Part shown: positions 1 to 9,012 of the stretch, one piece after another
Position numbering within the stretch: position 1 is the first letter of the stretch
How the letters are laid out: every line of letters begins with the position of its first letter
Source of the DNA: an uncultured Pseudomonadales bacterium
Lineage (GTDB): Bacteria > Pseudomonadota > Gammaproteobacteria > Pseudomonadales > Cellvibrionaceae
Reading direction: 5' to 3'
DNA length: 64,000 bases
Assembly: GCA_947487765.1 (NCBI GenBank)
Contig: CANKXO010000004.1
Span: 248,001-312,000 of the forward strand
Position numbers and translations under genes: made by a program
The notes under the pieces: model-generated
Databases searched by the model: none
Told to the model about the DNA's origin: nothing
Seen by the model: only the letters and a program-made list of their open reading frames with translations

Positions 1-630
1 TTCCTGCTGTATACGCGTCATGGTGATGGATGGGCGTTCAGAGTTTACAATTTTATTAGTCAGAATGCACTGGATAATGCTTATCTACTGAGCCATGTAG
101 ATGGTGATGTTCTAAACTCAGATTCTGTAATGCTGACGTGGGCTGATGTCAATGCTGATAGTTACCAGTTGGAAATATACAGTCACTCAAATGAATTATT
201 TTCACAGTCATTCGATGGGCAAATAACCAGTGCATTTGTAGAGGGTTTGCCTATTAATGGTGCGGAATTGCGGGTTGTATTAACAACTATGCATGGTCAA
301 GGCTCAGTAAGTAGAACGACTTATCTTACAAGCCAAGAAATTTTGGAGGTTTCAACTTTCTTGGATCATACTGATGGCGATGTGTTTACAACGAAAGATA
401 TCGAGCTACATTGGGCTAATGTGAATGCCGATGAATATCGGATAGATATCAGGGAAGATGTAGAGAATGGTTATTTAGTTTATTCTGAGCGCTTTGACAA
501 TCAAGCCACTTCTACTTTAATTAAATATTTACCGAATGATGGTGAACGGCTATTTTTTAGATTGTCGACTCGCCACGGGCAAGGGTGGGCTGACCGCCAT
601 TATGAGTTTTCTATTATTGCAGAAGATTAG
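1..630 (+). CDS. Repeat-containing protein, 3' fragment (start lies outside the window)
   Basis: The frame is open from base 1 and ends with TAG at 628-630, so about 209 C-terminal residues are visible. They form a tandem repeat of roughly 90 residues. The element HGDG or HGQG recurs near residues 7, 98 and 192, each followed by an aromatic or hydrophobic strand, and DGDV followed by a W-A-x-V-N-A-D strand pattern begins the next unit. The pattern looks like beta-sandwich (fibronectin III-like) repeats of an extracellular or surface protein. I do not recognise a named family. An internal ATG at 130 is unlikely to be the start because the repeat continues upstream of it. Confidence 0.75.
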   Translation, partial: FLLYTRHGDGWAFRVYNFISQNALDNAYLLSHVDGDVLNSDSVMLTWADVNADSYQLEIYSHSNELFSQSFDGQITSAFVEGLPINGAELRVVLTTMHGQGSVSRTTYLTSQEILEVSTFLDHTDGDVFTTKDIELHWANVNADEYRIDIREDVENGYLVYSERFDNQATSTLIKYLPNDGERLFFRLSTRHGQGWADRHYEFSIIAED

Positions 631-636
631 AGAGTG

Positions 637-675
637 TTTTAAGAAGGCAATATAGATTATATTGCTCTCTTAAAA
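637..675. terminator. Putative terminator hairpin after the repeat protein
   Basis: An 18-bp stem with one wobble and one mismatch closes on a 3-nt loop (GAT, 655-657). The outer pairs are TTTTAAGA with TCTTAAAA, and the inner pairs are GCAATATA with TATATTGC. It begins 6 bp after the stop codon. No clean U-tract follows the stem, so it could also be a transcript-stabilising hairpin. Confidence 0.45.
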
Positions 676-797
676 ATGAGAAACTACCGTTAAAAAACAC
701 TAAAGAAAAAATACTTTGCTTAGTTAGATGTGGTTTTCATCTTGTAATTTGCCACGAATCAATGAGTTTATTTGTAATATTAAAGAGCACTAAAGTA

Positions 798-1583
798 ATG
801 ATTATATCTATTTACCAAGTTGATGCCTTTGCCAGCCATGTCTTTTCGGGTAACCCTGCAGCAGTATGTATATTAGATGAGTGGCTTGATGATGATGTTT
901 TACAGAATATCGCAGCTGAAAACAACTTGGCTGAAACCGCTTATATTATAGAAAAAGAGCACGGATATGATCTTCGTTGGTTTACTCCTGAAGTTGAAAT
1001 AGATCTTTGTGGACATGCAACGTTAGCGAGTGCTTATATTGTTTTTGAATTCCTTAAGCCAGATATAAGTGTTGTATCGTTTAACACCATGAGTGGTGAG
1101 TTGATTGTTTCTCGAAATGATACTGGCATGCTAAGTATGGATTTTCCTTCAAGGGCGCCTGTTCAGGCAGCCGCCAATGACCTTTTTGAGGAGGCTTTGG
1201 GTTGTGCTCCTATTGAAGTGTGGAAATCGAGAGATTACTTGCTGTTGCTTAATTCTGAAAGTGAAGTGAAAAGCCTTAATCCAAATATGGAAAAGTTGAA
1301 AGAGATTGATGATTGTTTTGCCGTAATTGTGACTGCAAGGGGCGATAGCGTTGATTTCGTTTCACGATTCTTTGCGCCCAATGCAGGTATACCAGAAGAC
1401 CCTGTTACAGGTTCTGCCCATTGTACATTAATACCTTTTTGGGCTGGCCGATTAAGCACGAATACCTTACATGCAAAGCAAATTTCTCAGAGAACAGGAG
1501 AGTTGTTTTGTGAAAATAAGGGAGATCGAGTTACTATTAGTGGTTACGCAACCTTGTTTTTAAAAGGAGAAATATATCTGTAA
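798..1583 (+). CDS. PhzF-family isomerase
   Basis: This 261-residue protein has the PhzF/diaminopimelate-epimerase-like fold signatures. The N-terminal GNPAAVC motif is present, as is EDPVTGSAHC near residue 200, and the catalytic Glu of the family is plausible in the NNLAETAY stretch. Members isomerise small substrates, for example in phenazine biosynthesis, but most genomic copies have unknown substrates and no phenazine genes are nearby. The start at 798 is preferred over an ATG at 762 because family members begin almost directly with the I-x-x-Y-Q-V-D-A-F strand. The gene stands alone, and about 300 bp of non-coding DNA follows it. Confidence 0.85.
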   Translation: MIISIYQVDAFASHVFSGNPAAVCILDEWLDDDVLQNIAAENNLAETAYIIEKEHGYDLRWFTPEVEIDLCGHATLASAYIVFEFLKPDISVVSFNTMSGELIVSRNDTGMLSMDFPSRAPVQAAANDLFEEALGCAPIEVWKSRDYLLLLNSESEVKSLNPNMEKLKEIDDCFAVIVTARGDSVDFVSRFFAPNAGIPEDPVTGSAHCTLIPFWAGRLSTNTLHAKQISQRTGELFCENKGDRVTISGYATLFLKGEIYL

Positions 1584-1892
1584 TTATTAGGGTCTTCCAG
1601 GTGATTTATCAATGTTAAGGTTTTGAAATGCTGAAAATAAATCCTTTGCATAAATTCAAGATGGATTTAACTTCTCTTCTCGTTCATTAAAATAGCAATA
1701 TAGAACAATTCTTTGCCAGTTTTTGATGTTGAATATTGTTGCGCAATGTAACAATATTCATGTTTTCATTGTTGTATATAAACTGATTGCTAATTTCAAA
1801 AATTAAAAAACCTACAATATTTTATGTTAATTGACTAAGTTGACGTATTAAAAAAACTTGTGTTTTTGGTGGTTGTTAGCAAAGGATACCTT
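1584..1892. other. Intergenic region with an 11-bp inverted repeat
   Basis: No gene is seen in these 309 bp. The notable element is a perfect inverted repeat with arms at 1730-1740 and 1750-1760 around a 9-bp spacer. The 8-bp palindrome TTGCGCAA lies at 1739-1746 at its left edge. It is about 130 bp upstream of the glycosyltransferase start and could be an operator. The rest is AT-rich, and I could not fix a promoter with confidence. Confidence 0.5.
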
Positions 1893-3635
1893 ATGGATTT
1901 GGTGCGTTCGAAAACTTGTCATTATATCGGTAGTTTGAGTAATAAAAATAAAGTACTGCTTATTTTTATTGTTGCCTTTGTTGTTAGAGTTGTAGGTATT
2001 GATTATGGTTATTTTAACCCTGATGAAAGAATTAATGACTCAGCAAAAGTTTTGTCTGGAAATTTAGTTCCAGGGCAACATTTTTACCCTCCTTTACTTA
2101 ATTATATTACAGCCATTTTTTTTGCATTGCTTTATGCAGTCGGGCGGTTATCGGTATCATGGTATAACCTTGCAGAGTTTAGGGCCCAGTATTTTTCGGA
2201 TCCTATGCCATTTTATATAACAGCACGGCTTGTCATTTGCTTAATTTCTTCAGCAGTTGCACCTCTATTTTATCTTATTGCTCGTGAACTTGGTTTAAGA
2301 AGCAGATATGCCATGGTCGCAGGGTTGTTTGGTGTTTTTATTCCTGGAATGGTGTTTTTATCACATATATTTAAGAGTGACGTTCCTTTGTCAGTTTGTG
2401 TTGTCCTTGTTTTTTATATGGCATTGAAAAAAATTAAGGCGCCTGAATCTAAAGTGATAGACATATTTTTAGGGCTATCTATCGCATTAGCTTTGTCTTT
2501 TAAACACTCGTATATTTTTATTTTGGTGCCATTTTCTTTGATGTTTGCTGTTGCTATGCATCACAAGTATAAAGATATAACTCTTCTATTACGTTCTATA
2601 GTTTTTATTTGTATCTCGACAGCTGTTTTTTTGGTTGTTTTCAATGTAGGTATTCTTATCGACTTTAATAATTTTATCGATTATCAGAAAATACAAGCAG
2701 TCATGTCGGTAAGAGAAAGTAAAAGTGTCGCTGCTGGATTAGTGTCATGGTGGCTTATTGTTAGTGACCATTCGTTTGGTGTTAATGCCATTGTTGTTGT
2801 TCTTTTTTTGTTATCGCCTTTGGTGTTGTTGAATAATGTATTTTCAAAGGATATGAAATGGCTGTTGTGCTCTTTTTGGCTGTCTATTGTGGTTGGTTCA
2901 ATCGTTGTTATGTACTTATCTGGTGCGCGGCAGTTGTCAGGTTTATGGCTGCCTTATATGGTGCCAATGCAGCTGATGGCAATTTTATTATTATGTAGCC
3001 TGATGCAAAAAAGACAGAAGGTTTTTTCTATTGCCGCTGTTTTTTTAGCCTTTTCTGCTTTTTCTGTTTCTTTATATGGCACGTTAATCGTGATGAAGCA
3101 GGCGCTTGCAAAACCTATTGTTTATGATGTTGAAGCTTTTATATCCACTCATTATAAAGCGGTAGGCTCAAAAATACTGACATCGTTTTCTTTAGAAGCA
3201 CCGCAAACACGTTTGATGAGAGAGGCGTCAATAGCGAGGGATGAGAGAGTTGCAAATAAGTATTCTATTGAATTGCCAGAAAGAGCTCCGGAGAGCCTTA
3301 TATTGAAAGACTATGCTGATGCGATAAACTATTTTGATATGCCTGTAGCTTTTTATGGCTTAGAGAATGCTAGCGATGATGACTTGGGCGAAGCAGTAAA
3401 AGCGCATGCGTGGCCTTTGCAAAAAGAAGAATGGCAATTAGATTACTGGCTGGATAAAGGTTTTGACGTGTTTATTTTAGGTAATCATGAAAAAGTTTTA
3501 GCCGAATCTCCAGAAGGAGTAATGAGAAATTTCAATATTGAAATTGAACGCCGATGCGATTTGGTTAAATATTTTAAACCAACAAAGCCGATCTATTATG
3601 AGTATAGTGCGACAATTTATAAGTGCTTGAAGTGA
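1893..3635 (+). CDS. Membrane glycosyltransferase, GT39/ArnT-like (PMT_2 type)
   Basis: The 580-residue protein begins with a short basic segment, followed by many hydrophobic helices over about residues 20-430 and a soluble C-terminal domain. An acidic NPDERI motif sits in the first periplasmic loop, and YPPLLNY follows about 35 residues later. Polyprenyl-phosphate-sugar transferases of the PMT/ArnT superfamily carry a catalytic acidic pair in that loop. It probably transfers a lipid-linked sugar in the periplasm; the acceptor is unknown. The ATG at 1893 is chosen because AAAGGA precedes it by 6 nt; a GTG at 1860 in the same frame is possible. The ORF is monocistronic and convergent with the next gene. 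Confidence 0.75.
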   Translation: MDLVRSKTCHYIGSLSNKNKVLLIFIVAFVVRVVGIDYGYFNPDERINDSAKVLSGNLVPGQHFYPPLLNYITAIFFALLYAVGRLSVSWYNLAEFRAQYFSDPMPFYITARLVICLISSAVAPLFYLIARELGLRSRYAMVAGLFGVFIPGMVFLSHIFKSDVPLSVCVVLVFYMALKKIKAPESKVIDIFLGLSIALALSFKHSYIFILVPFSLMFAVAMHHKYKDITLLLRSIVFICISTAVFLVVFNVGILIDFNNFIDYQKIQAVMSVRESKSVAAGLVSWWLIVSDHSFGVNAIVVVLFLLSPLVLLNNVFSKDMKWLLCSFWLSIVVGSIVVMYLSGARQLSGLWLPYMVPMQLMAILLLCSLMQKRQKVFSIAAVFLAFSAFSVSLYGTLIVMKQALAKPIVYDVEAFISTHYKAVGSKILTSFSLEAPQTRLMREASIARDERVANKYSIELPERAPESLILKDYADAINYFDMPVAFYGLENASDDDLGEAVKAHAWPLQKEEWQLDYWLDKGFDVFILGNHEKVLAESPEGVMRNFNIEIERRCDLVKYFKPTKPIYYEYSATIYKCLK

Positions 3636-3651
3636 GCCATTGTAGATTGAT

Positions 3652-4227
3652 TTATTTTGTATATTTAGAAGAAACATAGGATCTAATGGTTTCTATATCT
3701 TCTTCAAAATTTCCTGTGGGTTGCCAAGTTTTACCAATATGCATCGTTTTGCTGGATTGATCCCAAGCAACTAAAACAAGTGGTGCTTTTGCCTCCCATG
3801 CAATTCTTACCGCGCCTGTCTTCCAACGTCTCACATCGGAGCGAGTGCCTTCAGGTGTAATGGCGAGCCAGACTTTCTGGTGAGTTTTAAACCATTGTCC
3901 CAGTTGTGGAACGATATCGTTTGTTGATTTTCTATCGATAGGGATGCCGCCAAGATACAGAAAAAAAGAACGAAAAGGCCAAAAAAAAGCTTCTTTTTTC
4001 ATCAAATAAGAAAACTTAACACCTGTCGCCATACCGCAAAGCATGGCAAGAACAAAATCCCAGTTGGATGTATGTGGTGCGCCTATCAGTACAACTTTAG
4101 GTAGGTTAGGTATTTCACCTGCCAAACGCCAGCCAAGAATCCTTAGTCCAAAGCGCCCGCATGCCCGCATAAAGTTCCCACCAAATTGAGGTGCGTTTGG
4201 GGGGATAGGTGGAATTGTCTCTGTCAT
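3652..4227 (-). CDS. 1-acyl-sn-glycerol-3-phosphate acyltransferase-like protein (PlsC family)
   Basis: This 191-residue protein shows the PlsC acyltransferase motifs. HTSNWD gives the H-x4-D catalytic pair, GGIPIDRK is the usual block II-like element, and EGTRS is the phosphate-binding block III. These enzymes acylate lysophospholipids or related lipids at the inner membrane. At 191 residues it is a short member of the family. It lies 3 bp downstream of argA on the same strand, so the two are probably co-transcribed although their functions are not obviously linked. The exact substrate is not predictable from sequence. Confidence 0.85.
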   Translation of the reverse strand: MTETIPPIPPNAPQFGGNFMRACGRFGLRILGWRLAGEIPNLPKVVLIGAPHTSNWDFVLAMLCGMATGVKFSYLMKKEAFFWPFRSFFLYLGGIPIDRKSTNDIVPQLGQWFKTHQKVWLAITPEGTRSDVRRWKTGAVRIAWEAKAPLVLVAWDQSSKTMHIGKTWQPTGNFEEDIETIRSYVSSKYTK

Positions 4228-4230
4228 ATT

Positions 4231-5541
4231 TTATTTGAGTTTTTTGACAAATATTTTTGAATTACGCTGATAGTTGTACAGCTTTAATCGTTCCTGCGGC
4301 AAAATTTCTAACGATGATGCTTCGAACCCCTGTTCTAAAAACCAGTGTTCAGTCTGTGTTGTTAAAATGAATAATTGCTTCATTTTAATTTTAGAGGCTT
4401 GCTTTTCAATATGTGCGAGCAGCTTTGCAGCTCGGCCATTTTTTCTATATTCCGGATGTGTTGCCATGCAGGCAAGTTCGCCAGAATTCTCTTGAATGAA
4501 TGGGTAAAGTGCTGCGCAGGCAACAATAGTGCCGTCAATTTCCATGACAGTAAAATGTTCGATTTCTTGCTCTAACCTTTCTCTTGAGCGCCTGACTAGA
4601 ATGCCCTCTTTTTCTAAAGGTGTAATTAAGCTCAGTATGCCACCGACATCATCAATGCGCGCACGACGAATCAACTCATAACTGTCACGGTGTAACATGG
4701 TGCCAAAACCATCGCGAGTGAAGAGTTCCTTAACGAGAGCCCCATCTTCTGTATAGCTAATGATCTGGGCGCGATTAACACCTCGATCGCAAGCGTTGTA
4801 GCATGCTTTAAGTGAAAAGTGGCTGTCAGTGGTTTCTTTTTTCAGTAGCAGCTTTTCACATTGTAGTAAGGTTAATTGTCGTTGCAGTTCACCATTATCA
4901 TCTTCGACGCCATTCGCTTTTGTAAAGGCGATCAACTTGTCAGCTTCTAGAGCAACGGCAATTTCGGTGGCAACTTCGGTATAAGTTAAATTGAAGATTT
5001 CTCCAGTTGCAGAGTAACCAATAGGTGAAACCAGCACGATTGAGCCGCTAAATAGCATCTCGTCTAAACCATAGGCGTCGACCTTTCTGACTTTGCCTGT
5101 GTATTGTAGATCGACGCCGTTAACGACACCGCAAGGCATGGCAGTAATGATGTTACCACTTCGAACCTGAATATCGGCATTATGCATTGGGGAGTTTGGT
5201 AAGCCTGTCGATAATTCGGCTTCAATGGCAAAACGGGTAGCACCAACCGCTTTAATAAAGCAGGCGAGTGCTTCAGTGTCAGTTACTCGTTTTCCTTGAT
5301 GTATTTCTGTCTGAAGGTCACTTTCTGCAAGCTCTTGTTCTATTTGCTGGCGTGCACCATGGACCAAGACAATGCGTGCGCCTAGATGATTAAGCAAAGT
5401 AATATCATGAATAATATGGGCGAAATTACTATGACTGACAGCCGCGCCGGGCAGCATAATAACGAATGTCTTATTTCTGTAAGCCTTTATATAAGGTGAG
5501 GTCTGTCTAAACGAGGAGACGTGGTCGGGGGTGATATCCAT
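4231..5541 (-). CDS. argA: N-acetylglutamate synthase (amino-acid N-acetyltransferase)
   Basis: The first step of arginine biosynthesis, glutamate plus acetyl-CoA to N-acetylglutamate. The 436-residue length fits classical ArgA. The N-terminal part is an amino-acid-kinase-like domain (VLVHGARQQI near residue 59), used for arginine feedback inhibition. The C-terminal part, from about residue 290, is a GNAT acetyltransferase domain with the acetyl-CoA loop around HPEYRKNGRAAKLL. argE lies about 400 bp away on the same strand, with a small membrane-protein gene between them. Confidence 0.95.
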   Translation of the reverse strand: MDITPDHVSSFRQTSPYIKAYRNKTFVIMLPGAAVSHSNFAHIIHDITLLNHLGARIVLVHGARQQIEQELAESDLQTEIHQGKRVTDTEALACFIKAVGATRFAIEAELSTGLPNSPMHNADIQVRSGNIITAMPCGVVNGVDLQYTGKVRKVDAYGLDEMLFSGSIVLVSPIGYSATGEIFNLTYTEVATEIAVALEADKLIAFTKANGVEDDNGELQRQLTLLQCEKLLLKKETTDSHFSLKACYNACDRGVNRAQIISYTEDGALVKELFTRDGFGTMLHRDSYELIRRARIDDVGGILSLITPLEKEGILVRRSRERLEQEIEHFTVMEIDGTIVACAALYPFIQENSGELACMATHPEYRKNGRAAKLLAHIEKQASKIKMKQLFILTTQTEHWFLEQGFEASSLEILPQERLKLYNYQRNSKIFVKKLK

Positions 5542-5655
5542 GATGATTGTTTATTCGCCAATTAAAAAGGTCGATTAAACCACAGTCCTAGCTTCTTCGC
5601 ACCTACTGCTGTTAGCGGGCATTTAATTAGTGTGAGTGGTTCTGGTAAATTCCTT

Positions 5656-5925
5656 TTATTCCTGACTTTTTTGGATTTCAAACATAATTTCCTTCGCCCA
5701 TTCGCCGATAATGGGAATAAACTCTACCTGTGATAGTAGTGATATAAGCAGAGACACAATAATTGTGGCGCCAAGCACGCTACCTAAGCCAAAGGCCATA
5801 CCTTTAAGAAATTGAAACCAAAGCATTTTAAATGATGAGTTATACAGGCGAATAAACTTATGTTGATTTAGTGTATCTAGGGCGTGGCGAATTTGCTGTA
5901 GTTCATTTTTTTCTTGATCGTTCAT
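5656..5925 (-). CDS. Small membrane protein, DUF5665-like
   Basis: This 89-residue protein has a charged N-terminal helix of about 30 residues (MNDQEKNELQQIR), an aromatic amphipathic stretch and one long hydrophobic segment around residues 40-65 with glycine spacing. The pattern KFIRLYNSSFKMLWFQFLKG resembles the DUF5665 family, whose function is unknown. It lies between argE and argA on the same strand. To my recollection an unnamed inner-membrane protein also sits between these genes in Pseudomonas, which supports a real and conserved gene. Confidence 0.8.
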   Translation of the reverse strand: MNDQEKNELQQIRHALDTLNQHKFIRLYNSSFKMLWFQFLKGMAFGLGSVLGATIIVSLLISLLSQVEFIPIIGEWAKEIMFEIQKSQE

Positions 5926-5961
5926 AGATAGCCTTTCGATGGCGCATTATTATTTGAATAA

Positions 5962-7116
5962 TTAGCTGACACAAAACTCTTCGATTAGCCCTTGTAATGT
6001 TTTGACCGCAAGCTCAATGTCGTCTAAATCAATAAACTCATTGGGTTGGTGGGCTTGGTCGATAGAACCTGGCCCCATTACCACAACATCCATCCCAAGC
6101 GCCTGTAAAAAAGGCGCTTCAGTTGCAAAAGCGACACTGTCTGACGGTTGACTAGTTAATTGCTCGACGGCCTGTATCAAAGGAGAACTGGCGGCTTGTT
6201 CAAAAGCATCGACGCCAGTAAATAAGCTTTGTCTTTCGATAATGATGTTTTTTTCTTTGGCGATAATCGCTATTTTCCTATCGATATCTTCGCGAAGATT
6301 GTCTAGCGACATGCCAGGCAATGGACGAATATCAAATTCCAATTCACAACGTCCACAAATTCGGTTGGGGTTATCGCCGCCATGAATACAACCTAAGTTA
6401 AGTGTCGGCACCTCAATGGTAAACCCCGCATGTTGGTGCTGCTGTTGCAGCTCATTTCGAAAATGCTTGAGCTCTCCAATCACATCATGCATAACATCTA
6501 ATGCATTATTCCCTAAGTTGGGGTTGCTGGAATGGCCCGCTTTGCCCTCAATTCTGATAGATTCCATAGCAATGCCTTTATGCATGCGGATAGGTTGCAT
6601 ACTGGTAGGCTCACCGATAACTGCGTAACGCGCTTTGGGCTGCTTTTGATTAACCAGTGCACGAGCACCCGTCATCGATGTCTCTTCATCGGCTGTCGCT
6701 AAAATAATGATCGGTTGCTTAAGAGGCGTTTCCAGATAAGGCTGAACCGCTGCTAAAACGGTAGGGAAGAATCCCTTCATATCGGTTGCGCCTAAGCCAA
6801 AAGCACGGTTATCGTCTATTTTTAAGGTAAATGGGTCTTGCTGCCAGCGGTTTTCGTCATAGGGTACAGTGTCTGTATGGCCAGAAAAAACTAATCCTTC
6901 ATCCCCATGACCAAGGGTAGCAATTAAGTTGGCTTTATTGGGTTGGCCGTCAAGCTCTTGTATATCGATGGCAAACCCTAAAGGCTCCAGCCAGTTGGCG
7001 AGCAAGTCGATAACCTTGCGATTACCCATATCCAGTCGTGGCTGAGTACAGCTAACCGATGGCGTGTTGACCAGTTGGCTTAGTTGATCGACGAAAAGTG
7101 TGTGATTGATGGACAT
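5962..7116 (-). CDS. argE: Acetylornithine deacetylase
   Basis: An M20-family zinc peptidase-fold enzyme of 384 residues that removes the acetyl group from N-acetylornithine in arginine biosynthesis. Metal and catalytic motifs are visible: SGHTDTVPYD (His and Asp), GATDMKGF, the catalytic-Glu segment DEETSMTGA, and GEPTSM. The C-terminal metal ligand is expected in GPGSIDQAHQPNEF, which is intact. The lid domain (about residues 180-290) is present. It is divergent from the GspE-like gene, with 135 bp between the two start codons. Confidence 0.95.
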   Translation of the reverse strand: MSINHTLFVDQLSQLVNTPSVSCTQPRLDMGNRKVIDLLANWLEPLGFAIDIQELDGQPNKANLIATLGHGDEGLVFSGHTDTVPYDENRWQQDPFTLKIDDNRAFGLGATDMKGFFPTVLAAVQPYLETPLKQPIIILATADEETSMTGARALVNQKQPKARYAVIGEPTSMQPIRMHKGIAMESIRIEGKAGHSSNPNLGNNALDVMHDVIGELKHFRNELQQQHQHAGFTIEVPTLNLGCIHGGDNPNRICGRCELEFDIRPLPGMSLDNLREDIDRKIAIIAKEKNIIIERQSLFTGVDAFEQAASSPLIQAVEQLTSQPSDSVAFATEAPFLQALGMDVVVMGPGSIDQAHQPNEFIDLDDIELAVKTLQGLIEEFCVS

Positions 7117-7251
7117 TGAGACACATGTAGTTGATAGTTATGAAGATATTTGGCACTGTTGCCAACGGTGTATTTGGCGTGAACAACTGTGTAGTACCAC
7201 GACTGACTACTATAGCATGATCGTAATTGATAATAATGAAAAGGTAATTCT

Positions 7252-9012
7252 GTGGACAGGCTTTTAGACATCCGTAATGTTCTTGATGATTTAGTGAGTG
7301 AGCAACGCTTACAGCAAGGTGAAGCCAATATGGTAGCCGGTGCAAATCGCACACGAGAGCAAGCTACACTGCATCCACTCAATTACATTGCCAGCCTGGC
7401 TTTGGATGATTTAAAAAACCCAGGCTGTAAATTGTCAGAAGAAGTTTTATGTGACTGGTTGGCCGATAAAAGTCAGCTACCTTCGTACCATATTGATCCA
7501 CTTAAAGTAAAAGTGAATGAAGTCACCGAAGTGATGTCATTTGCCTTTGCCAAACGACATGGGATTCTTTGCGTAGAAGTGACTAATGATGCAGTGATTA
7601 TTGCGACTGGCCAACCATTTATGACGGGTTGGGAAGAGCAAATTGAGCACGTGGCACGTAAACCAGTTAAAAAAGTCTTTGCTAATCCTGCGGATATCAA
7701 ACGTTATATCGTCGAGTTTTACAGTCTTTCCCGTTCGGTTTTTGGTGCCAGTGGCACAGCATCTAAGCAGTCTATGGCGACTAATTTTGAGCAGTTGTTA
7801 GAGCTGGGAGAGCTCAAAGACCCAGAAGCTAATGATCAACATGTCATTAATATTGTTGATTGGTTATTGCAGTACGCATTTGACCAACGTGCCAGTGATA
7901 TCCATATCGAGCCACGCCGAGAAGTGTGTAAATTACGTTTTCGTATCGATGGTATTTTGCATCAGGTATACGAGCTGCCCGCCTCAGTAGGTGTTGCGGT
8001 TACGTCTCGATTAAAAATTCTCGGGCGTATGAATGTGGCAGAAAAGCGTAAGCCACAAGATGGCCGTATCAAAACCAAGCGCCCCGATGGCAGTGAAGTA
8101 GAATTACGTTTATCAACACTACCAACGGCCTTTGGTGAAAAAATGGTGCTACGGATTTTTGATCCGGATGTATTGCTGCGGAGCTTTAGTGAGCTGGGTT
8201 TGCTCGGTGATGATCAAACTCGCTGGAATGGCATGACATCAAAACCACACGGCATTGTATTAGTCACTGGGCCTACTGGTTCAGGTAAAACAACGACTCT
8301 ATATTCGTCGATGAAAATGCTGGCAACATCGGAAGTGAATGTCAGTACCGTTGAAGATCCTATCGAAATGGTCGAAGAGAGTTTTAATCAGACCCAGGTG
8401 CATTCTGCAATTGGGTTGGATTTTGCAGCTGGTGTGCGCACGCTATTGCGTCAAGACCCAGACATTATAATGGTGGGTGAAATTCGCGATAATGAAACCG
8501 GGCAAATGGCAGTGCAAGCAGCGCTGACAGGTCACCTTGTGTTATCCACCCTCCATACCAATGATGCGCCGACGGCCATCACGCGTTTGCTAGATTTGGG
8601 TTTACCCAGTTTTTTAATTAAGTCCACTTTATTGGGGGTGATGGCGCAACGCCTAGTACGTACCTTATGCCCACATTGTAAAGAAGAAGGCGAAATGACT
8701 CAGCAAGAGTGGGATAGTCTGGTAAAACCTTGGAAAGCACCAAAGCCTGAAAAAATATTTCAACCAGTGGGTTGTTTGGAGTGCCGTAATACGGGGTATT
8801 TGGGTCGACAGGGGATTTATGAAATTATGCCGTTGACAGATACCTTGAAAGGTTTGATAACAGACCACTGCGATTTTAATGCGGTGCGTAAAGCGGCCAT
8901 GAAAGACGGTATGCGAAGCTTACGACTTTCAGGAGCGCAAAAGATTGCCTCAGGTATTACAACATTAGAAGAAGTCATGCGTGTCGCGCCACCGGTTGAT
9001 CTTAATCAGTAG
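7252..9012 (+). CDS. Orphan GspE/PilB-type secretion ATPase
   Basis: This 586-residue AAA-type ATPase belongs to the type II secretion/type IV pilus family. Walker A is GPTGSGKTTT, the Asp box is STVEDPIEM, Walker B is DIIMVGEIRD, and the His box is HLVLSTLHTNDA. A zinc-binding tetracysteine (CPHC near residue 475 with CLEC about 35 residues later) is also present. An N-terminal domain of about 170 residues resembles GspE_N/MshEN. The start is GTG at 7252 with AAGG about 6 nt upstream. No other pilus or secretion genes are nearby. A lone copy next to argE is, to my memory, also found in Pseudomonas. Confidence 0.9.
   Translation: MDRLLDIRNVLDDLVSEQRLQQGEANMVAGANRTREQATLHPLNYIASLALDDLKNPGCKLSEEVLCDWLADKSQLPSYHIDPLKVKVNEVTEVMSFAFAKRHGILCVEVTNDAVIIATGQPFMTGWEEQIEHVARKPVKKVFANPADIKRYIVEFYSLSRSVFGASGTASKQSMATNFEQLLELGELKDPEANDQHVINIVDWLLQYAFDQRASDIHIEPRREVCKLRFRIDGILHQVYELPASVGVAVTSRLKILGRMNVAEKRKPQDGRIKTKRPDGSEVELRLSTLPTAFGEKMVLRIFDPDVLLRSFSELGLLGDDQTRWNGMTSKPHGIVLVTGPTGSGKTTTLYSSMKMLATSEVNVSTVEDPIEMVEESFNQTQVHSAIGLDFAAGVRTLLRQDPDIIMVGEIRDNETGQMAVQAALTGHLVLSTLHTNDAPTAITRLLDLGLPSFLIKSTLLGVMAQRLVRTLCPHCKEEGEMTQQEWDSLVKPWKAPKPEKIFQPVGCLECRNTGYLGRQGIYEIMPLTDTLKGLITDHCDFNAVRKAAMKDGMRSLRLSGAQKIASGITTLEEVMRVAPPVDLNQ

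Noticed and set aside
4274-4575. Plus-strand frames opposite argA
   Set aside because: They lie antisense to a clear ArgA GNAT domain, have no ribosome sites and show no recognisable motifs.
7052-7382. Minus-strand frames across the argE and ATPase promoter region
   Set aside because: They run through the start of two well-supported divergent genes and have no sensible protein composition.
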